A DNA stretch of 44,493 nt, taken from Acidobacteriota bacterium (GTDB lineage Bacteria; Acidobacteriota; Terriglobia; Terriglobales; Acidobacteriaceae). The notes under the pieces are model-generated. The model was given only the letters and a program-made list of their open reading frames with translations, had not been told where the DNA came from and made no database searches. Made by a program: the position numbers and the translations under genes. The stretch spans positions 1-44,493 of the forward strand of contig JAJXWS010000021.1 of the NCBI GenBank assembly GCA_021781495.1, written 5' to 3'. Shown piece after piece: positions 31,752-41,152 of the stretch. The stretch's first letter is position 1. Each line of letters starts with the position of its first letter.

Positions 31752-34700
31752 CTAAGCCGTGGCGCGCTGCTGCTCGTGGCCGCCGAGCTTGACGCTGACC
31801 ACCTTGGAGACACCCGGCTCCTGCATGGTGACGCCGTAGATGATGTCGGCGGAGTGCATCATGCGCTTGGAGTGGGTGACGAGGAGGAACTGCGTCTCCT
31901 TGCTGAGGGAGTGGAGCAGGTCCGCCAGCCGGCCGACGTTGGTTTCGTCGAGGGCGGCATCCACTTCGTCGAGCACGCAGAACGGGCTGGGCTGGAACTG
32001 GAAGATGCCGACGAGCAAGGCGAGCGCGGTGAGGGCCTTTTCTCCGCCGGAGAGCAGCAGCACGTTCTGCAGCTTTTTGCCCGGCGGCGAGGCCACGATG
32101 TCCAGCCCGCTTTCAGCCTGATTTTCTGCATCGGTGAGCCGCAGGAAGGCCTGACCGCCGTGGAAGAGGCGGGTGAAGACCTGGCCGAAGTTCTCATTGA
32201 TGCGGGCAAAGGCTTCGTCGAACTTGGTGCGCGAGATCTGATCGATTTCGCGGATGGTCTCCTGGGTGTTTTCGATCGACTCCATGAGATCTTTGCGCTG
32301 GGTCTCCAGGAAGTCGTGACGCTCGGCGGTCTCTTTGTACTCGTCAAGAGCCATCATATTGACGGGGCCCATCTGCTCGATGCGCTGGCGCAGGGAGCGG
32401 CAGGCTTCCTCTTCCGCGGTGAGGGCTTCACCGGCGATGTGGACGATCTCGGCGTCTGAGCGCAGGGCGGCGGCCTCGACGTTGACCTCTGCCAGGCAGC
32501 TGGCCTCTAGGTGCTCCAGGTCAGAGTGCAGCTTGGCCACCTCACTGGAGCGGTTGGCGCGGGCATCGCGCAACTGGTCGAGCGAGGCGCGGCTGGTCTT
32601 GAGCTGGCTTTCCATGGTGGCCAGCTGCTGCCGCAGGGCCAATGCCTGGGCGGCCATGGTCTGCGCCTGGGCCAGGGCCTCGGCACGGATGACGGTGAGC
32701 TCCTGCTCGCGCTGGGCCAGGCTGGCGCTTTCTCCTGTGCGCTGTTCGCGCTCGGCCTGGGCGGCGGTGCGTTGCTGCTCGATGGCCTGTACGCGCCGTT
32801 CGAGGTCGGCGTGCAGGCGGTCAATGCGCTGGAACGCTGCCTCGGCGCCGCGGCGGCGCTCCTCCAGCCCGGCAAGCTCGGCGGTGAGGCGCGCGGCATC
32901 CTGCTGCAGGACTTCACGATTCTGGCGCAACTCGGCAAGCTGTGCCTGCTGCTCTTCGAGCGCGGCTTCAGCGGCCTTGTGTTCGGCCTCAAGGCGTGCT
33001 GCTTCTTCACGCTTCTGCCCAATGATGGCGAACTTAGCTTCGCGCGCATCCTTGTTGCGGGCGGCCTGCAGGGTCCATTCCTGCAGGCGGCGCTCAACGC
33101 GCTGAATCTCACCTTCCATCTGCTTTAACGCCGCGCCCTGGTTGGCGGCGTCGCGCTCGGCCAGACGGCGCTCTTCACTGCGGATTTCAATCTGAGAGGT
33201 CAGCTCTTCCAGCGTGCGGGTGAGAACGGCGGCCTGCAACTCTGCCTGATCGAGATCCTTTTCGATTCCGGCGAGGCGCTTTTCGGCTTCGCGCAGCTCG
33301 CGCTTCAGGGCGAGAGGACCTTCGCTGGCAGGCTTGCCGCCAGCAACCGTGGCGTTGTGGAAGCACTCGCCTTCCGGCGTGAGGAAGTAGGCGTGCATGT
33401 GCTCGAGTGCCAGCCGCTGCGCCAGCGCGGGGCTCTCGACGATGAAGCCATTGCCGAGTTTGGGCAGGATGGCCTCGAGCGAGTTGCCGAAGCCGTTGAG
33501 GACGCGGATGGCGTCCTTCAGGGGCGTGACCCCGGGGTAGTCGATGCGGATTTGCTTTTCTTCGAGGTACTCCTCGAAGAGGTTACCCTGTGCCGCGTCG
33601 TGAATCAGGAAGGTGGCGCGTCCGTCGACGCCGGACTTGAGCAGCTTGACGCCTTCCTCAGCTGCATCCCAATTCTTGACGACGACGTAGTTCAGCTCCT
33701 CGCGCAGGAACTCGTCGACCACGCCCTCATGCTCATTGCTGACTTCAATGAAGTCAGCCAGCGTGCCGGCGGGCGCCATGCTGTTTTCAAGCGCGCCGGG
33801 CTTGAGCAGGTTGCGCACCGTGTCTGTGGCATAGCTGTGATTGCGGATAAGCGCCTGAAGGGAGTTGCGGCGCCCGGTGACGGTAGCCTGCTCACTGCGC
33901 AGCTGGTTGGAGCGCGTGCGGAGGGCGTTCTCCTCAGCGCGACGCATCTGCAGGTCGGCACGCAGGGCGGCGATCTCGGCTTCGAGGCGCTTGAGGGTCT
34001 CCCCGGCGTTCTCAAAGCTGAGCCTGGCCTGGCCACTCTGGACGCCGAGCCGCTCCAGCTCATTCTTTGCCTGGCCCAGCTCGGCATTCAGTCGCTCGGA
34101 CTCGCGCTCAAGGGCGGCGAGGTTCTCTTCCGCCTGTGCAGTGCTGTTGCGCGCATTGCCCGCCTGCGAGAGCAGGTGCATGGCGTGGCGGCGGTTGGCC
34201 TCCATTTGCCGCTCCGCGGAGAAGACCTCTTCCGCCGCGGCCCTGGCCTGGTGCTGGTGGGCCTGCACCCGCTGGTGAAAGGCATGCGCTTCACCGGCCG
34301 CCGTCTCAAGGAAGCTGCGCTGCTGGGCACGCTCCTCGGCAATGCTGGCGAGCTGCGTGCGGGTCTGTTCCAACTCAACGGCAGCCGCCTCGATGCGGGA
34401 CTCCAGCTCGCCGATGCGCTCGGAGTTGCTGCGCTCGCGGGCGGCGGCGCGCTCTAGCTCGACGGCGGCGCTGTTGGCGCGGTTCTGGGCATCCTGGCCT
34501 TCGCGGTCGAGCTCGTAGCCGCGCTCGGTGAGGGAGTGCTGGCTGGCCTCCATGGTTTCAATTTCGGCGGCGGAGCCGTTGATCTGCTCGGTAAGGCTGG
34601 CGATCTCCTGCTGCAGGTGGGCCTGCTCGGCGTCCATGAGCGCCATGCGGCTGGCGAGCACAACGCGCAGGCGGCCGCGCAGCTCATCGCGAACAGCGGC

Positions 34701-35573
34701 GAAGCGCTCGGCCTTGGCGGCCTGCCGCTTCAGGCTGTTCATCTGGCGGGTGACTTCTTCAAAGATGTCATCCACGCGGGCGAGGTTCTGTTTGGAACTC
34801 TCAAGGCGCAGCTCGGCCAGGCGCTTCTTGGTCTTGAAGCGGGTAATACCGGCGGCTTCTTCAATGATGGCGCGGCGGTCGTGCGGCTTGGAACTGAGCA
34901 GCTGGCCGATGCGCTCCTGGCCGATGATGGCGTAGCTCTCAGGACCGAGGCCGGTGCCCATGAAGATGTCCTGAATATCGCGGAGCCGGCACAGCTTGCC
35001 GTTCAGCAGATACTCGCTTTCGCCGGTGCGGAAGAGGCGGCGGGTGATGACAATCTCACCCTTCTGCGGCGTGCGGTGGAACTTGCGGCGGCGAATCTTC
35101 AGCACGACGGGCTGGGGGCCTTCGGCTTCGGCCTGGCTCTGTTCTGGTTCGTCTTCTTCGATCACCTGGCCGGGCTGCTCGGCGGCTGCAAGCTCCTCGG
35201 ACTCGGCCGCGCGCTGGCGCCGGGCCTCTTCCTCGTCCCAGTCCGCGGGGCCGTCGTGATCGACGACAACCTCGGGTTCAACCGGGATGGGGCCTTCGTA
35301 GGCTTCGGGGTCCACCATGGTCAGGGTGACCTCCGCCATGCCCAGGGGCTTGCGGTCGCGGGTGCCTGCAAAGATGACATCCTGCATGTGCGTGCCGCGC
35401 AGAGTTTTGGCGCTCTGCTCGCCGAGGACCCAGCTAACCCCGTCCAGAATGTTGGACTTGCCGCACCCGTTCGGTCCCACCACCACGGCTATGCCCGTGC
35501 CGGACACGGTGAGCTCCGTGCGGTCACAAAAGCTTTTAAAGCCGAGAATGTGGATCTTCTTCAGTTTCAGCAT
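31752..35573 (-). CDS. smc: Chromosome segregation protein SMC
   Basis: The 1273-residue SMC ATPase has an N-terminal head with P-loop GPNGCGKS (33-40), a long coiled coil and a hinge (about 525-680, containing GTLADFIEV and a Gly-rich dimer interface). The second coiled coil is followed by a C-terminal head with signature LLSGGEKALTALAL and Walker B FCVLDEVDAALDE. It organises and segregates the chromosome with ScpA/ScpB, which are not in the window. Typical bacterial SMC has about 1150-1200 residues. The excess includes an insertion of about 70-80 residues (about 90-172) between EVTLTM and VITRRLFR: first acidic (DWDEEEARRQ, EEDEPEQ), then basic (KIRRRKFHR). The ATG at 35573 has an AGGAGT site; an upstream in-frame start would add 24 unrelated residues. 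Confidence 0.96.
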   Translation of the reverse strand: MLKLKKIHILGFKSFCDRTELTVSGTGIAVVVGPNGCGKSNILDGVSWVLGEQSAKTLRGTHMQDVIFAGTRDRKPLGMAEVTLTMVDPEAYEGPIPVEPEVVVDHDGPADWDEEEARRQRAAESEELAAAEQPGQVIEEDEPEQSQAEAEGPQPVVLKIRRRKFHRTPQKGEIVITRRLFRTGESEYLLNGKLCRLRDIQDIFMGTGLGPESYAIIGQERIGQLLSSKPHDRRAIIEEAAGITRFKTKKRLAELRLESSKQNLARVDDIFEEVTRQMNSLKRQAAKAERFAAVRDELRGRLRVVLASRMALMDAEQAHLQQEIASLTEQINGSAAEIETMEASQHSLTERGYELDREGQDAQNRANSAAVELERAAARERSNSERIGELESRIEAAAVELEQTRTQLASIAEERAQQRSFLETAAGEAHAFHQRVQAHQHQARAAAEEVFSAERQMEANRRHAMHLLSQAGNARNSTAQAEENLAALERESERLNAELGQAKNELERLGVQSGQARLSFENAGETLKRLEAEIAALRADLQMRRAEENALRTRSNQLRSEQATVTGRRNSLQALIRNHSYATDTVRNLLKPGALENSMAPAGTLADFIEVSNEHEGVVDEFLREELNYVVVKNWDAAEEGVKLLKSGVDGRATFLIHDAAQGNLFEEYLEEKQIRIDYPGVTPLKDAIRVLNGFGNSLEAILPKLGNGFIVESPALAQRLALEHMHAYFLTPEGECFHNATVAGGKPASEGPLALKRELREAEKRLAGIEKDLDQAELQAAVLTRTLEELTSQIEIRSEERRLAERDAANQGAALKQMEGEIQRVERRLQEWTLQAARNKDAREAKFAIIGQKREEAARLEAEHKAAEAALEEQQAQLAELRQNREVLQQDAARLTAELAGLEERRRGAEAAFQRIDRLHADLERRVQAIEQQRTAAQAEREQRTGESASLAQREQELTVIRAEALAQAQTMAAQALALRQQLATMESQLKTSRASLDQLRDARANRSSEVAKLHSDLEHLEASCLAEVNVEAAALRSDAEIVHIAGEALTAEEEACRSLRQRIEQMGPVNMMALDEYKETAERHDFLETQRKDLMESIENTQETIREIDQISRTKFDEAFARINENFGQVFTRLFHGGQAFLRLTDAENQAESGLDIVASPPGKKLQNVLLLSGGEKALTALALLVGIFQFQPSPFCVLDEVDAALDETNVGRLADLLHSLSKETQFLLVTHSKRMMHSADIIYGVTMQEPGVSKVVSVKLGGHEQQRATA

Positions 35574-35835
35574 GTTGACTCCTGTTCCATGGGGTTTGCG
35601 GGGGCCGTTGCCGGTGATGCCTCCACAACCACGGGGCGCCGCCAATGCTGCGGACGGACGGCCCTTTGCTTACAGACTGTAAGGAGCTGGAGGGGTGGGG
35701 TCAACGGCGGGATGGCGGGTTTTTGTGGATAAGGGGGGCCGGAATTCACCTTCTCGTAAAATCCGCGAGTTTTGGCGAGTTTCCAGGGTTTTTTCTGGAA
35801 TTCGACCTTATTTTTCCACAAGCAGGAGGGCGGAA

Positions 35836-36744
35836 TCAAGGCTGTTCCGCGGGCAGGGTGGAACCAACAGCGTTACGGATAATCTTCTCCAAAGCGCGCA
35901 AAGCCTGGGGCCGGGGGAAGGTGGGGCGGCTGGCGAGTCGGATGGTTCGGGCGGAGCGCCCGGCCAATGGGCGCAGAGCGATGCCGCGCGTACCGAGCGA
36001 GTCGGCAGCGAGGGCGGGGATGAGGGTGACGCCGTAGCCAGCGGCCACGAGGTTGACGAGCGTCTCAAGAGTGGCGGCCTGCATGGAGCCCTGGAATGCG
36101 CTGCGCGGTCCATGCTTGGACCCGCAGGCGGCAAGTGCCTGGTTGGCGAGGCAGTGGCCCTCCGCGAGTACGAGCAGCTCGTCTTTGAGGGCATCCTCGC
36201 TGACAACCTGGGCCGAGGCGCTGCTGTGCTGGAGAGGCAATGCAGCAAGAAGAGGTTCCCGGAAGAGCGCGATCTCGGTAATCTCAGGAGCTTCAGTTGC
36301 CGTTGCCAGCAGCAGGGCGTCAAGACGATGCTTGCGCAAGCCTTCAATCAGGGCGCGGGTCTGATCTTCCCATAGCTCAATGGTCAGGCCGGGATAGGAG
36401 GCACGCAGAGGGGCCAGGATCAGCGGCATCAGGTAGGGAGCCAGGGTGGGGATGACGCCAAGCCTGAGGGGGCCGACGAGGGGGTCGCGCGCGGATTGGG
36501 CCACCGCCTCCATCTGCGCGGCTTCATCGAGTGCGCGCTGTGCATGGGCGAGGATTCGGCTGCCGATGGGGGTGAGCTCCACACGCTTGTTGGTTCGCTC
36601 GAACAGGGTGACTCCAAGCTCGACTTCCAGCTTGCGGATCTGGCTGCTGAGGGTGGGCTGGCTGACATTGCAGGCCTCAGCCGCGCGGCCGAAATGCCGC
36701 TGTTCCGCCACCGCTACCAGATAACGCAGGTCCTGCAGATTCAT
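35836..36744 (-). CDS. oxyR: OxyR-type LysR regulator
   Basis: The 302-residue LysR regulator has an N-terminal winged helix-turn-helix (about 1-60, FGRAAEACNVSQPTLSSQIRKLE) and a C-terminal sensor domain. The peroxide-sensing cysteines C198 and C207 lie in GHCLANQALAACG, with the same nine-residue separation as Cys199/Cys208 of E. coli OxyR. It should switch on peroxide-defence genes when these form a disulfide. The ATG at 36744 follows GAAGGGG, a fair Shine-Dalgarno. No catalase or peroxiredoxin gene is adjacent. A 6-bp dyad upstream may be its own operator. Confidence 0.9.
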   Translation of the reverse strand: MNLQDLRYLVAVAEQRHFGRAAEACNVSQPTLSSQIRKLEVELGVTLFERTNKRVELTPIGSRILAHAQRALDEAAQMEAVAQSARDPLVGPLRLGVIPTLAPYLMPLILAPLRASYPGLTIELWEDQTRALIEGLRKHRLDALLLATATEAPEITEIALFREPLLAALPLQHSSASAQVVSEDALKDELLVLAEGHCLANQALAACGSKHGPRSAFQGSMQAATLETLVNLVAAGYGVTLIPALAADSLGTRGIALRPLAGRSARTIRLASRPTFPRPQALRALEKIIRNAVGSTLPAEQP

Positions 36745-36755
36745 TGGTTCGCCCC

Positions 36756-36780
36756 TTCTATCGCTAAGGCAATCATAGAA
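36756..36780. promoter_or_regulatory. Candidate OxyR/LysR autoregulatory operator
   Basis: TTCTAT (36756-36761) and ATAGAA (36775-36780) are perfect inverted repeats with a 13-base spacer, 12 bases upstream of the oxyR start. ATAG/CTAT half-sites are typical of OxyR operators, but the spacing differs from the E. coli consensus. Confidence 0.4.
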
Positions 36781-36795
36781 CAGGGCAATCATCAC

Positions 36796-37149
36796 CGCAG
36801 AAATGATTGTTGCAGCGCATGGCTAAGATGGGCGACATATATTATTTTTATGATGAATGCGTTAAGAGTGTTTTCTTAAGTGAAAGATTAAGAAATTTAC
36901 GAGAGAAAATCTTTGGAGAGCGTCGAGGGGTTGGGCGTTTGCAATGACTGTGGAGTGCCGAGCGTCGCAAGCATAATTTGAAAGCAAGACATTTGTAATC
37001 AATAAAAATAGCCTAATATCTTTATTTAACTTGAAGTTCTTGGCGACCTGAGAGACGTGTGACGGGTCGTCTTTTTCATTGGGCAGGAATATGGGCAGAA
37101 TAGATTGCGGCGAAGGGCGTTTTGCCTGCGGAGTGGGCTGGTGCTGCCG
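36796..37149. other. AT-rich spacer between oxyR and the Flp pilin gene
   Basis: This stretch is strikingly AT-rich compared with the rest of the window, with runs such as ATATATTATTTTTATGATG near 36836. It contains a perfect 8-bp inverted repeat TTTCTTAA (36872-36879) / TTAAGAAA (36888-36895). No gene is supported. It could be a regulatory region or a remnant of transferred DNA. Confidence 0.55.
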
Positions 37150-37365
37150 TTAATTGTCGATCGGTGCGCCGGAGACGTAGCGGAAGAGCAGGATGGAGAG
37201 GTGGTCGAAGGCTCGGTCGAGCCCGCCGGCGAGTGACTCCATACCGGTGACGGCGCCAAAGGCGACAAGGGACAGAAGGAGCGCGTACTCGATCAGATCC
37301 TGGCCCTCTTCGCAGATCAGAATTGTTCTGAACCAGATATGGACCTTGAGTACGACGTTGTTCAT
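37150..37365 (-). CDS. Flp-type (type IVb) pilin
   Basis: The 71-residue protein is a Flp/Fap pilin: a short leader, then G-QDLI-EY (residues 21-26), the recognised prepilin cleavage motif of the Flp family (G, four residues, E-Y), followed by a hydrophobic helix ALLLSLVAFGAVTG. It should be processed by a TadV/CpaA-type peptidase and assembled into a thin adhesive pilus. The ATG at 37365 is favoured by a strong Shine-Dalgarno (GGAGGAGGA at 37370-37378, minus strand), and the frame upstream of it has no pilin features. No other tad gene is in the window, so this is an orphan pilin. The adjoining spacer is AT-rich. Confidence 0.88.
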   Translation of the reverse strand: MNNVVLKVHIWFRTILICEEGQDLIEYALLLSLVAFGAVTGMESLAGGLDRAFDHLSILLFRYVSGAPIDN

Positions 37366-37583
37366 CTGCTCCTCCTCCACAAAACGGACTGGGGCCCGGC
37401 ACAGGTGCTGTTGTGCTTCCGGGTTCAGCTTGTGCCAAAAACTGCCGAATGAAAAGGTAACTTCCTGGGCAGGATATAGCACAGGAGTGGTAAGCAGCAG
37501 CAGATTCATGGAGATGAGGGCCAATTCTAGTAACTAATGTAATGTGCAGCGTACGAAATGGCGACAGTGCCGGATGGTTGAGG

Positions 37584-38864
37584 TCAGTCGCTGAGGGCGT
37601 GGTCTGCTGGAATGTCGACGCCGGACCAGAGTTTTCGGGATGTCCATGGGGCGGCGGGGGCGGCCCAGAACGGATCGCTGGCGGGAAGGCCGAGGGGAAG
37701 CCAGGCGGCGGCACAGAGGTAGAGGCTGCCGGTGGAGATGTAGTTTTCGCCCATGGAGGGCTGGTGACCGGCAAAGCCAATGGTCAGCCAGCCGTTCCGG
37801 TCGAAGGTGCCGGGGGCCTCGATCATGCGCGACATGACGGCGGTGAGGGCGCACCGCACCTGGGCGGGGCTGAGGTTTGTGGGCAGATCGCGGCGGAGGG
37901 ACATCTCTGCCAGGTGATGGAATGCTCCGAAGCGATAGGCGAGCGAGCGGCCGATGGCGGGGAAGGTGGCTTCGGGGCTGATGAGCCGCTCCTGAATGGC
38001 GGCGTAGCGCCGGGCACGGCTGTGGATGGGGTCGCGGAGCGTGCTCCATCGCTCGGCGGCGGGGCCGAGGGCGTCCAGAATGTGGAGCAGCATGGGCTGG
38101 ATGACGAAGCTGTTGTAGTAGTCCCAGTGGAAGTGCGGGCCGTCGCCGTAGAGCCCGTCGCCGACATACCACTGCTGGTGCTCGCGCAGGGCATAGTCGA
38201 TGCGCATGGCATCCCACGGCTGGCCGATTTTGCAGAAGAAGGCCTCGAGGCTGGCGGAGAAGAGCAGCCAGTTGCTGAAGCCGGGCGTGACCGTGCGGGT
38301 TTGGCGCAGGGTCTGGACGACATTCTGCCGGACTGGGGCATCGAGGCTGTCCCAGAGCTGGCCGGGAGCGCGGAGGATGGCGAGCGCGAGAAAGGCCGCG
38401 TCGACCAAGGACTGAGGGTTCGTGCCGAAGTGGAAGGCGTCGGGCGAGTGGGGGTCTGTGCCGTAGCGGATGGCGAGGCGGGCACTCTGCTGGTATTGGC
38501 GACGAAGCTGTTCGTGGCGCGGGGAGGGTTCCGGCTGGCCTTCGAGCCAGGGGGCGAGGCCGGAGAGAAGTCGGCCGACGGCCTCAAGGTGTGTGGATTG
38601 GCTGCGGGCTTGGGCGAGGCCGGGAGCGGCTTCCACGGGCATGGTGGCGCGGAGCTTCTGCTGGCGGATGGCCTGCAGGACCGGATTCGAGACGCGCTCG
38701 ACGATGCTGATCCAGCGGGAGCGGTCGTCTGCCGTTGGGCTGAGGAGCGGCGCTGCGGAGAGCGTGGAGGCTGCCGGCGCGGCTGCGCCGGCCAGGAGCG
38801 GAGCAGAAGCGAGCATGGCGCCTTTGAGGAAGGTTCGCCGGCTTGCCGGGTGGTTCGAATCCAT
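37584..38864 (-). CDS. DUF2264 protein with Tat signal
   Basis: The 426-residue protein begins with a twin-arginine signal (SRRTFLKG, then a hydrophobic Ala-rich stretch), so it should be exported folded. The mature part matches DUF2264, an alpha/alpha-barrel-like family found with polysaccharide-degradation genes. Conserved segments include YGDGPHFHWDYYNSFVIQPML, IGRSLAYRFGAFHHLAEM and TGSLYLCAAAWLPLGLP. Family members are probably glycan-active, but no activity can be assigned to this one. The ATG at 38864 is placed to start just before the Tat motif; an upstream start at 38918 would add 18 residues. No PUL or glycosidase gene is adjacent. Confidence 0.85.
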   Translation of the reverse strand: MDSNHPASRRTFLKGAMLASAPLLAGAAAPAASTLSAAPLLSPTADDRSRWISIVERVSNPVLQAIRQQKLRATMPVEAAPGLAQARSQSTHLEAVGRLLSGLAPWLEGQPEPSPRHEQLRRQYQQSARLAIRYGTDPHSPDAFHFGTNPQSLVDAAFLALAILRAPGQLWDSLDAPVRQNVVQTLRQTRTVTPGFSNWLLFSASLEAFFCKIGQPWDAMRIDYALREHQQWYVGDGLYGDGPHFHWDYYNSFVIQPMLLHILDALGPAAERWSTLRDPIHSRARRYAAIQERLISPEATFPAIGRSLAYRFGAFHHLAEMSLRRDLPTNLSPAQVRCALTAVMSRMIEAPGTFDRNGWLTIGFAGHQPSMGENYISTGSLYLCAAAWLPLGLPASDPFWAAPAAPWTSRKLWSGVDIPADHALSD

Positions 38865-39045
38865 GGGATGGAGGCCCTCGTGTGGTTCGTAAGCATTGTA
38901 GCGGCCGGGTGGAGGCAAGCCGCGGCGGGGGCGGGGTATCTGGATTGGTGCGGGAGGCGATGGATGGGCGATGGGCTGTGGAAAGACGGGATTGCGGGGA
39001 GGGCCAGTCCTGTAAGGTGGAGAGAGGTTCCTGCCGCCTTAGAGG

Positions 39046-41139
39046 TTGGCGGCGGGCTCGGTTCTGGATGCGTCCTGCGTGAAGAATTCCCCAACATCGG
39101 ATGTCTTGACGGAACTGCTAAGGTCCGTGTTTGGCTTTGCCGGGTTTCGAGCGAACCAGGAGGCGGTTTGCCGCACGGCGCTGGAGGGGCGGGACCTGCT
39201 GCTGGTGATGCCGACGGGGTCAGGCAAGTCCTTGTGCTATCAGCTTCCGGCGATTGCGCTGGGTGGCACGGCGCTGGTGATTTCGCCGCTGATAGCACTG
39301 ATGGAAGACCAGGCGGCGAAGCTGGCGGCGCTGGGGCTGCGGGTGGCTCGCATCCACTCCGGGATGGACCGGGCGGACTCGCGGCAGGCCTGCGTGGACT
39401 ATTTGCAAGGGAATTTGCAGTTCTTGTTGATTGCGCCGGAGCGGCTGCGGGTGCCGGGGTTTCCGGAGATGCTGGCCAAGCGCAAGCCGGGACTGATTGC
39501 GATTGACGAAGCGCACTGTATCTCGCAATGGGGGCATGACTTCCGGCCGGATTACCGGATGCTGGGGCAGTATCTGCCGGCGTTGCGTCCGGCGCCGGTG
39601 CTGGCGCTGACGGCGACGGCGACGCCGAGGGTGCAGGCCGATATTGTGACGCAGCTGGGGATGATCGAACCGGAGCTATTCATCCACGGGTTCCGGCGAG
39701 AGAACCTGGCGATCGAGGTGGTGGAGGTTCCCGTGCCGGAGCGGGCCGAGGTGGTTTGCCGGCTGCTGGCGGAGAAGGCGCGGCGACCGGCAATTGTGTA
39801 TGCGACCTCGCGCAAGCAGGCGGAGCGGCTGGCGGAGGAACTGGCACGACGGATTCCGGCGGCGGCCTACCACGCAGGGCTGGACGCGGAGACACGGGAG
39901 CGGGTGCAGACGGCCTTCCAGGCGGGGAAGCTGGAGGCGGTGGTAGCGACGATTGCCTTCGGCATGGGCATCGACAAGGCCGATATTCGGACGGTGATAC
40001 ATGCGGGGTTGCCGGCAACGCTGGAGGGGTATTACCAGGAAATAGGCAGGGCGGGCCGGGATGGCCAGCCGAGCCGGACATTTCTTATGCACTCGTATGC
40101 GGACCAGCGGACGCACGACTTCTTTCTGACGAGGGATTATCCTCCGGTGGCCAATCTGGAACAGGTTTTTCGGATGCTGGGGGAGGATCCGCAGGGCGTG
40201 GATGAGCTGCGCGCGGAGTCGAAGCTGAGCGACGAGGAGTTTGACAAGGCGTTGGAGAAGCTGGAGATCCACGGCGGCGCCCGGGTGGACTTTGGCGGCA
40301 ACGTGACGCGGGGCGGACCGGGATGGAAGAAGACCTACGCTGTGCAGTCGCAGTACAGAACGGAGCAGTTTGACAAGGTGCTGCGGTTTACGGAATCGAG
40401 CGAGTGCCGGATGGCGGCGCTGGTGCGGCACTTTGGAGATGTGGAGGACGCGAGCCGGCCGTGCGGCACATGCGATGTGTGCGACCCGGCGGGGGCGCGG
40501 CTGAAACTGTTTCGGCGGGCGACGGCGGCGGAACAGGAGTTGGCGCTACGGATGGTGGACGAGCTGCGGCCCGTGGACTACAAGGCGGCCGGAACGCTGC
40601 AGCGGGCAGTGGACCCGGCGGGGCGGCTGGATCGCGATGCATTTGAGGGGCTGCTGAACGCAATGGTCCGGGCTGGGCTGGTTGCCATGGAAGATGCGGA
40701 GTACGAGAAGGACGGCGAGGTTCGGCGGTTCCGGAAGGTGCGGCTCACGGAGGCGGGGCTGGCAGTGCGGCCCGGGCGGCAGTTGGAGCTGCTGATTGCC
40801 GATGGGGTGGTGGCGGAGTTTGGCGGCAGAGGAACGGCTGTACGAGCGAAGAAGGGAAAGGCAGCGGCTCGGAGTGCCGGGAATCGTGCGGCGGAGAGCG
40901 AGCCGGTAGCCTTGGCGGGGGATGCGCTGGCACTGGCGACGCGGCTGAAGGAGTGGCGCAAAGAAGAAGCAAAGCGGCTGGGTGTTCCGGCCTACCTAGT
41001 GCTGCATGACCGGACGCTGAACGCCGTGGCGGCAGCGCGGCCGGGAAACCTGCGGGAGTTGCTGGGAGTGGACGGGATGGGACCGGCGAAGGTGGAGAAG
41101 TTTGGCGAGGCGCTGCTGGGAGTCTGCCGGGCGGGCTGA
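39046..41139 (+). CDS. recQ: RecQ-family ATP-dependent DNA helicase
   Basis: The 3'-5' helicase has Walker A TGSGKS (57-62 in the long form) and the DEAH box IDEAHCISQWGHDFRPDY (153-170). Motif V/VI follow (ATIAFGMGIDKADIRTVIH, QEIGRAGRDGQ), then a zinc-binding cluster (SSEC, then CGTCDVC), a winged-helix domain and a C-terminal HRDC domain ending LRELLGVDGMGPAKVEKFGEALL. It unwinds recombination and replication intermediates. Start choice is uncertain: TTG at 39046 gives 697 residues, and GTG at 39079 gives 686; neither has a good Shine-Dalgarno. The helicase core is complete. Confidence 0.95.
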   Translation: MAAGSVLDASCVKNSPTSDVLTELLRSVFGFAGFRANQEAVCRTALEGRDLLLVMPTGSGKSLCYQLPAIALGGTALVISPLIALMEDQAAKLAALGLRVARIHSGMDRADSRQACVDYLQGNLQFLLIAPERLRVPGFPEMLAKRKPGLIAIDEAHCISQWGHDFRPDYRMLGQYLPALRPAPVLALTATATPRVQADIVTQLGMIEPELFIHGFRRENLAIEVVEVPVPERAEVVCRLLAEKARRPAIVYATSRKQAERLAEELARRIPAAAYHAGLDAETRERVQTAFQAGKLEAVVATIAFGMGIDKADIRTVIHAGLPATLEGYYQEIGRAGRDGQPSRTFLMHSYADQRTHDFFLTRDYPPVANLEQVFRMLGEDPQGVDELRAESKLSDEEFDKALEKLEIHGGARVDFGGNVTRGGPGWKKTYAVQSQYRTEQFDKVLRFTESSECRMAALVRHFGDVEDASRPCGTCDVCDPAGARLKLFRRATAAEQELALRMVDELRPVDYKAAGTLQRAVDPAGRLDRDAFEGLLNAMVRAGLVAMEDAEYEKDGEVRRFRKVRLTEAGLAVRPGRQLELLIADGVVAEFGGRGTAVRAKKGKAAARSAGNRAAESEPVALAGDALALATRLKEWRKEEAKRLGVPAYLVLHDRTLNAVAAARPGNLRELLGVDGMGPAKVEKFGEALLGVCRAG

Positions 41140-41152
41140 GGCGGGATGCAGG

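Noticed and set aside
38845..38875. A tRNA T-loop-like sequence, GGTTCGAATCC
   Set aside because: The flanking bases do not form a 5-bp T stem, no anticodon arm fits upstream, and the site lies in the DUF2264 N-terminal codons.
37542..39506. A 654-codon plus-strand open frame opposite the DUF2264 gene and running into recQ
   Set aside because: Gly/Ala/Glu-rich shadow overlapping the recQ start in another frame; the Tat signal and DUF2264 motifs on the minus strand are convincing.
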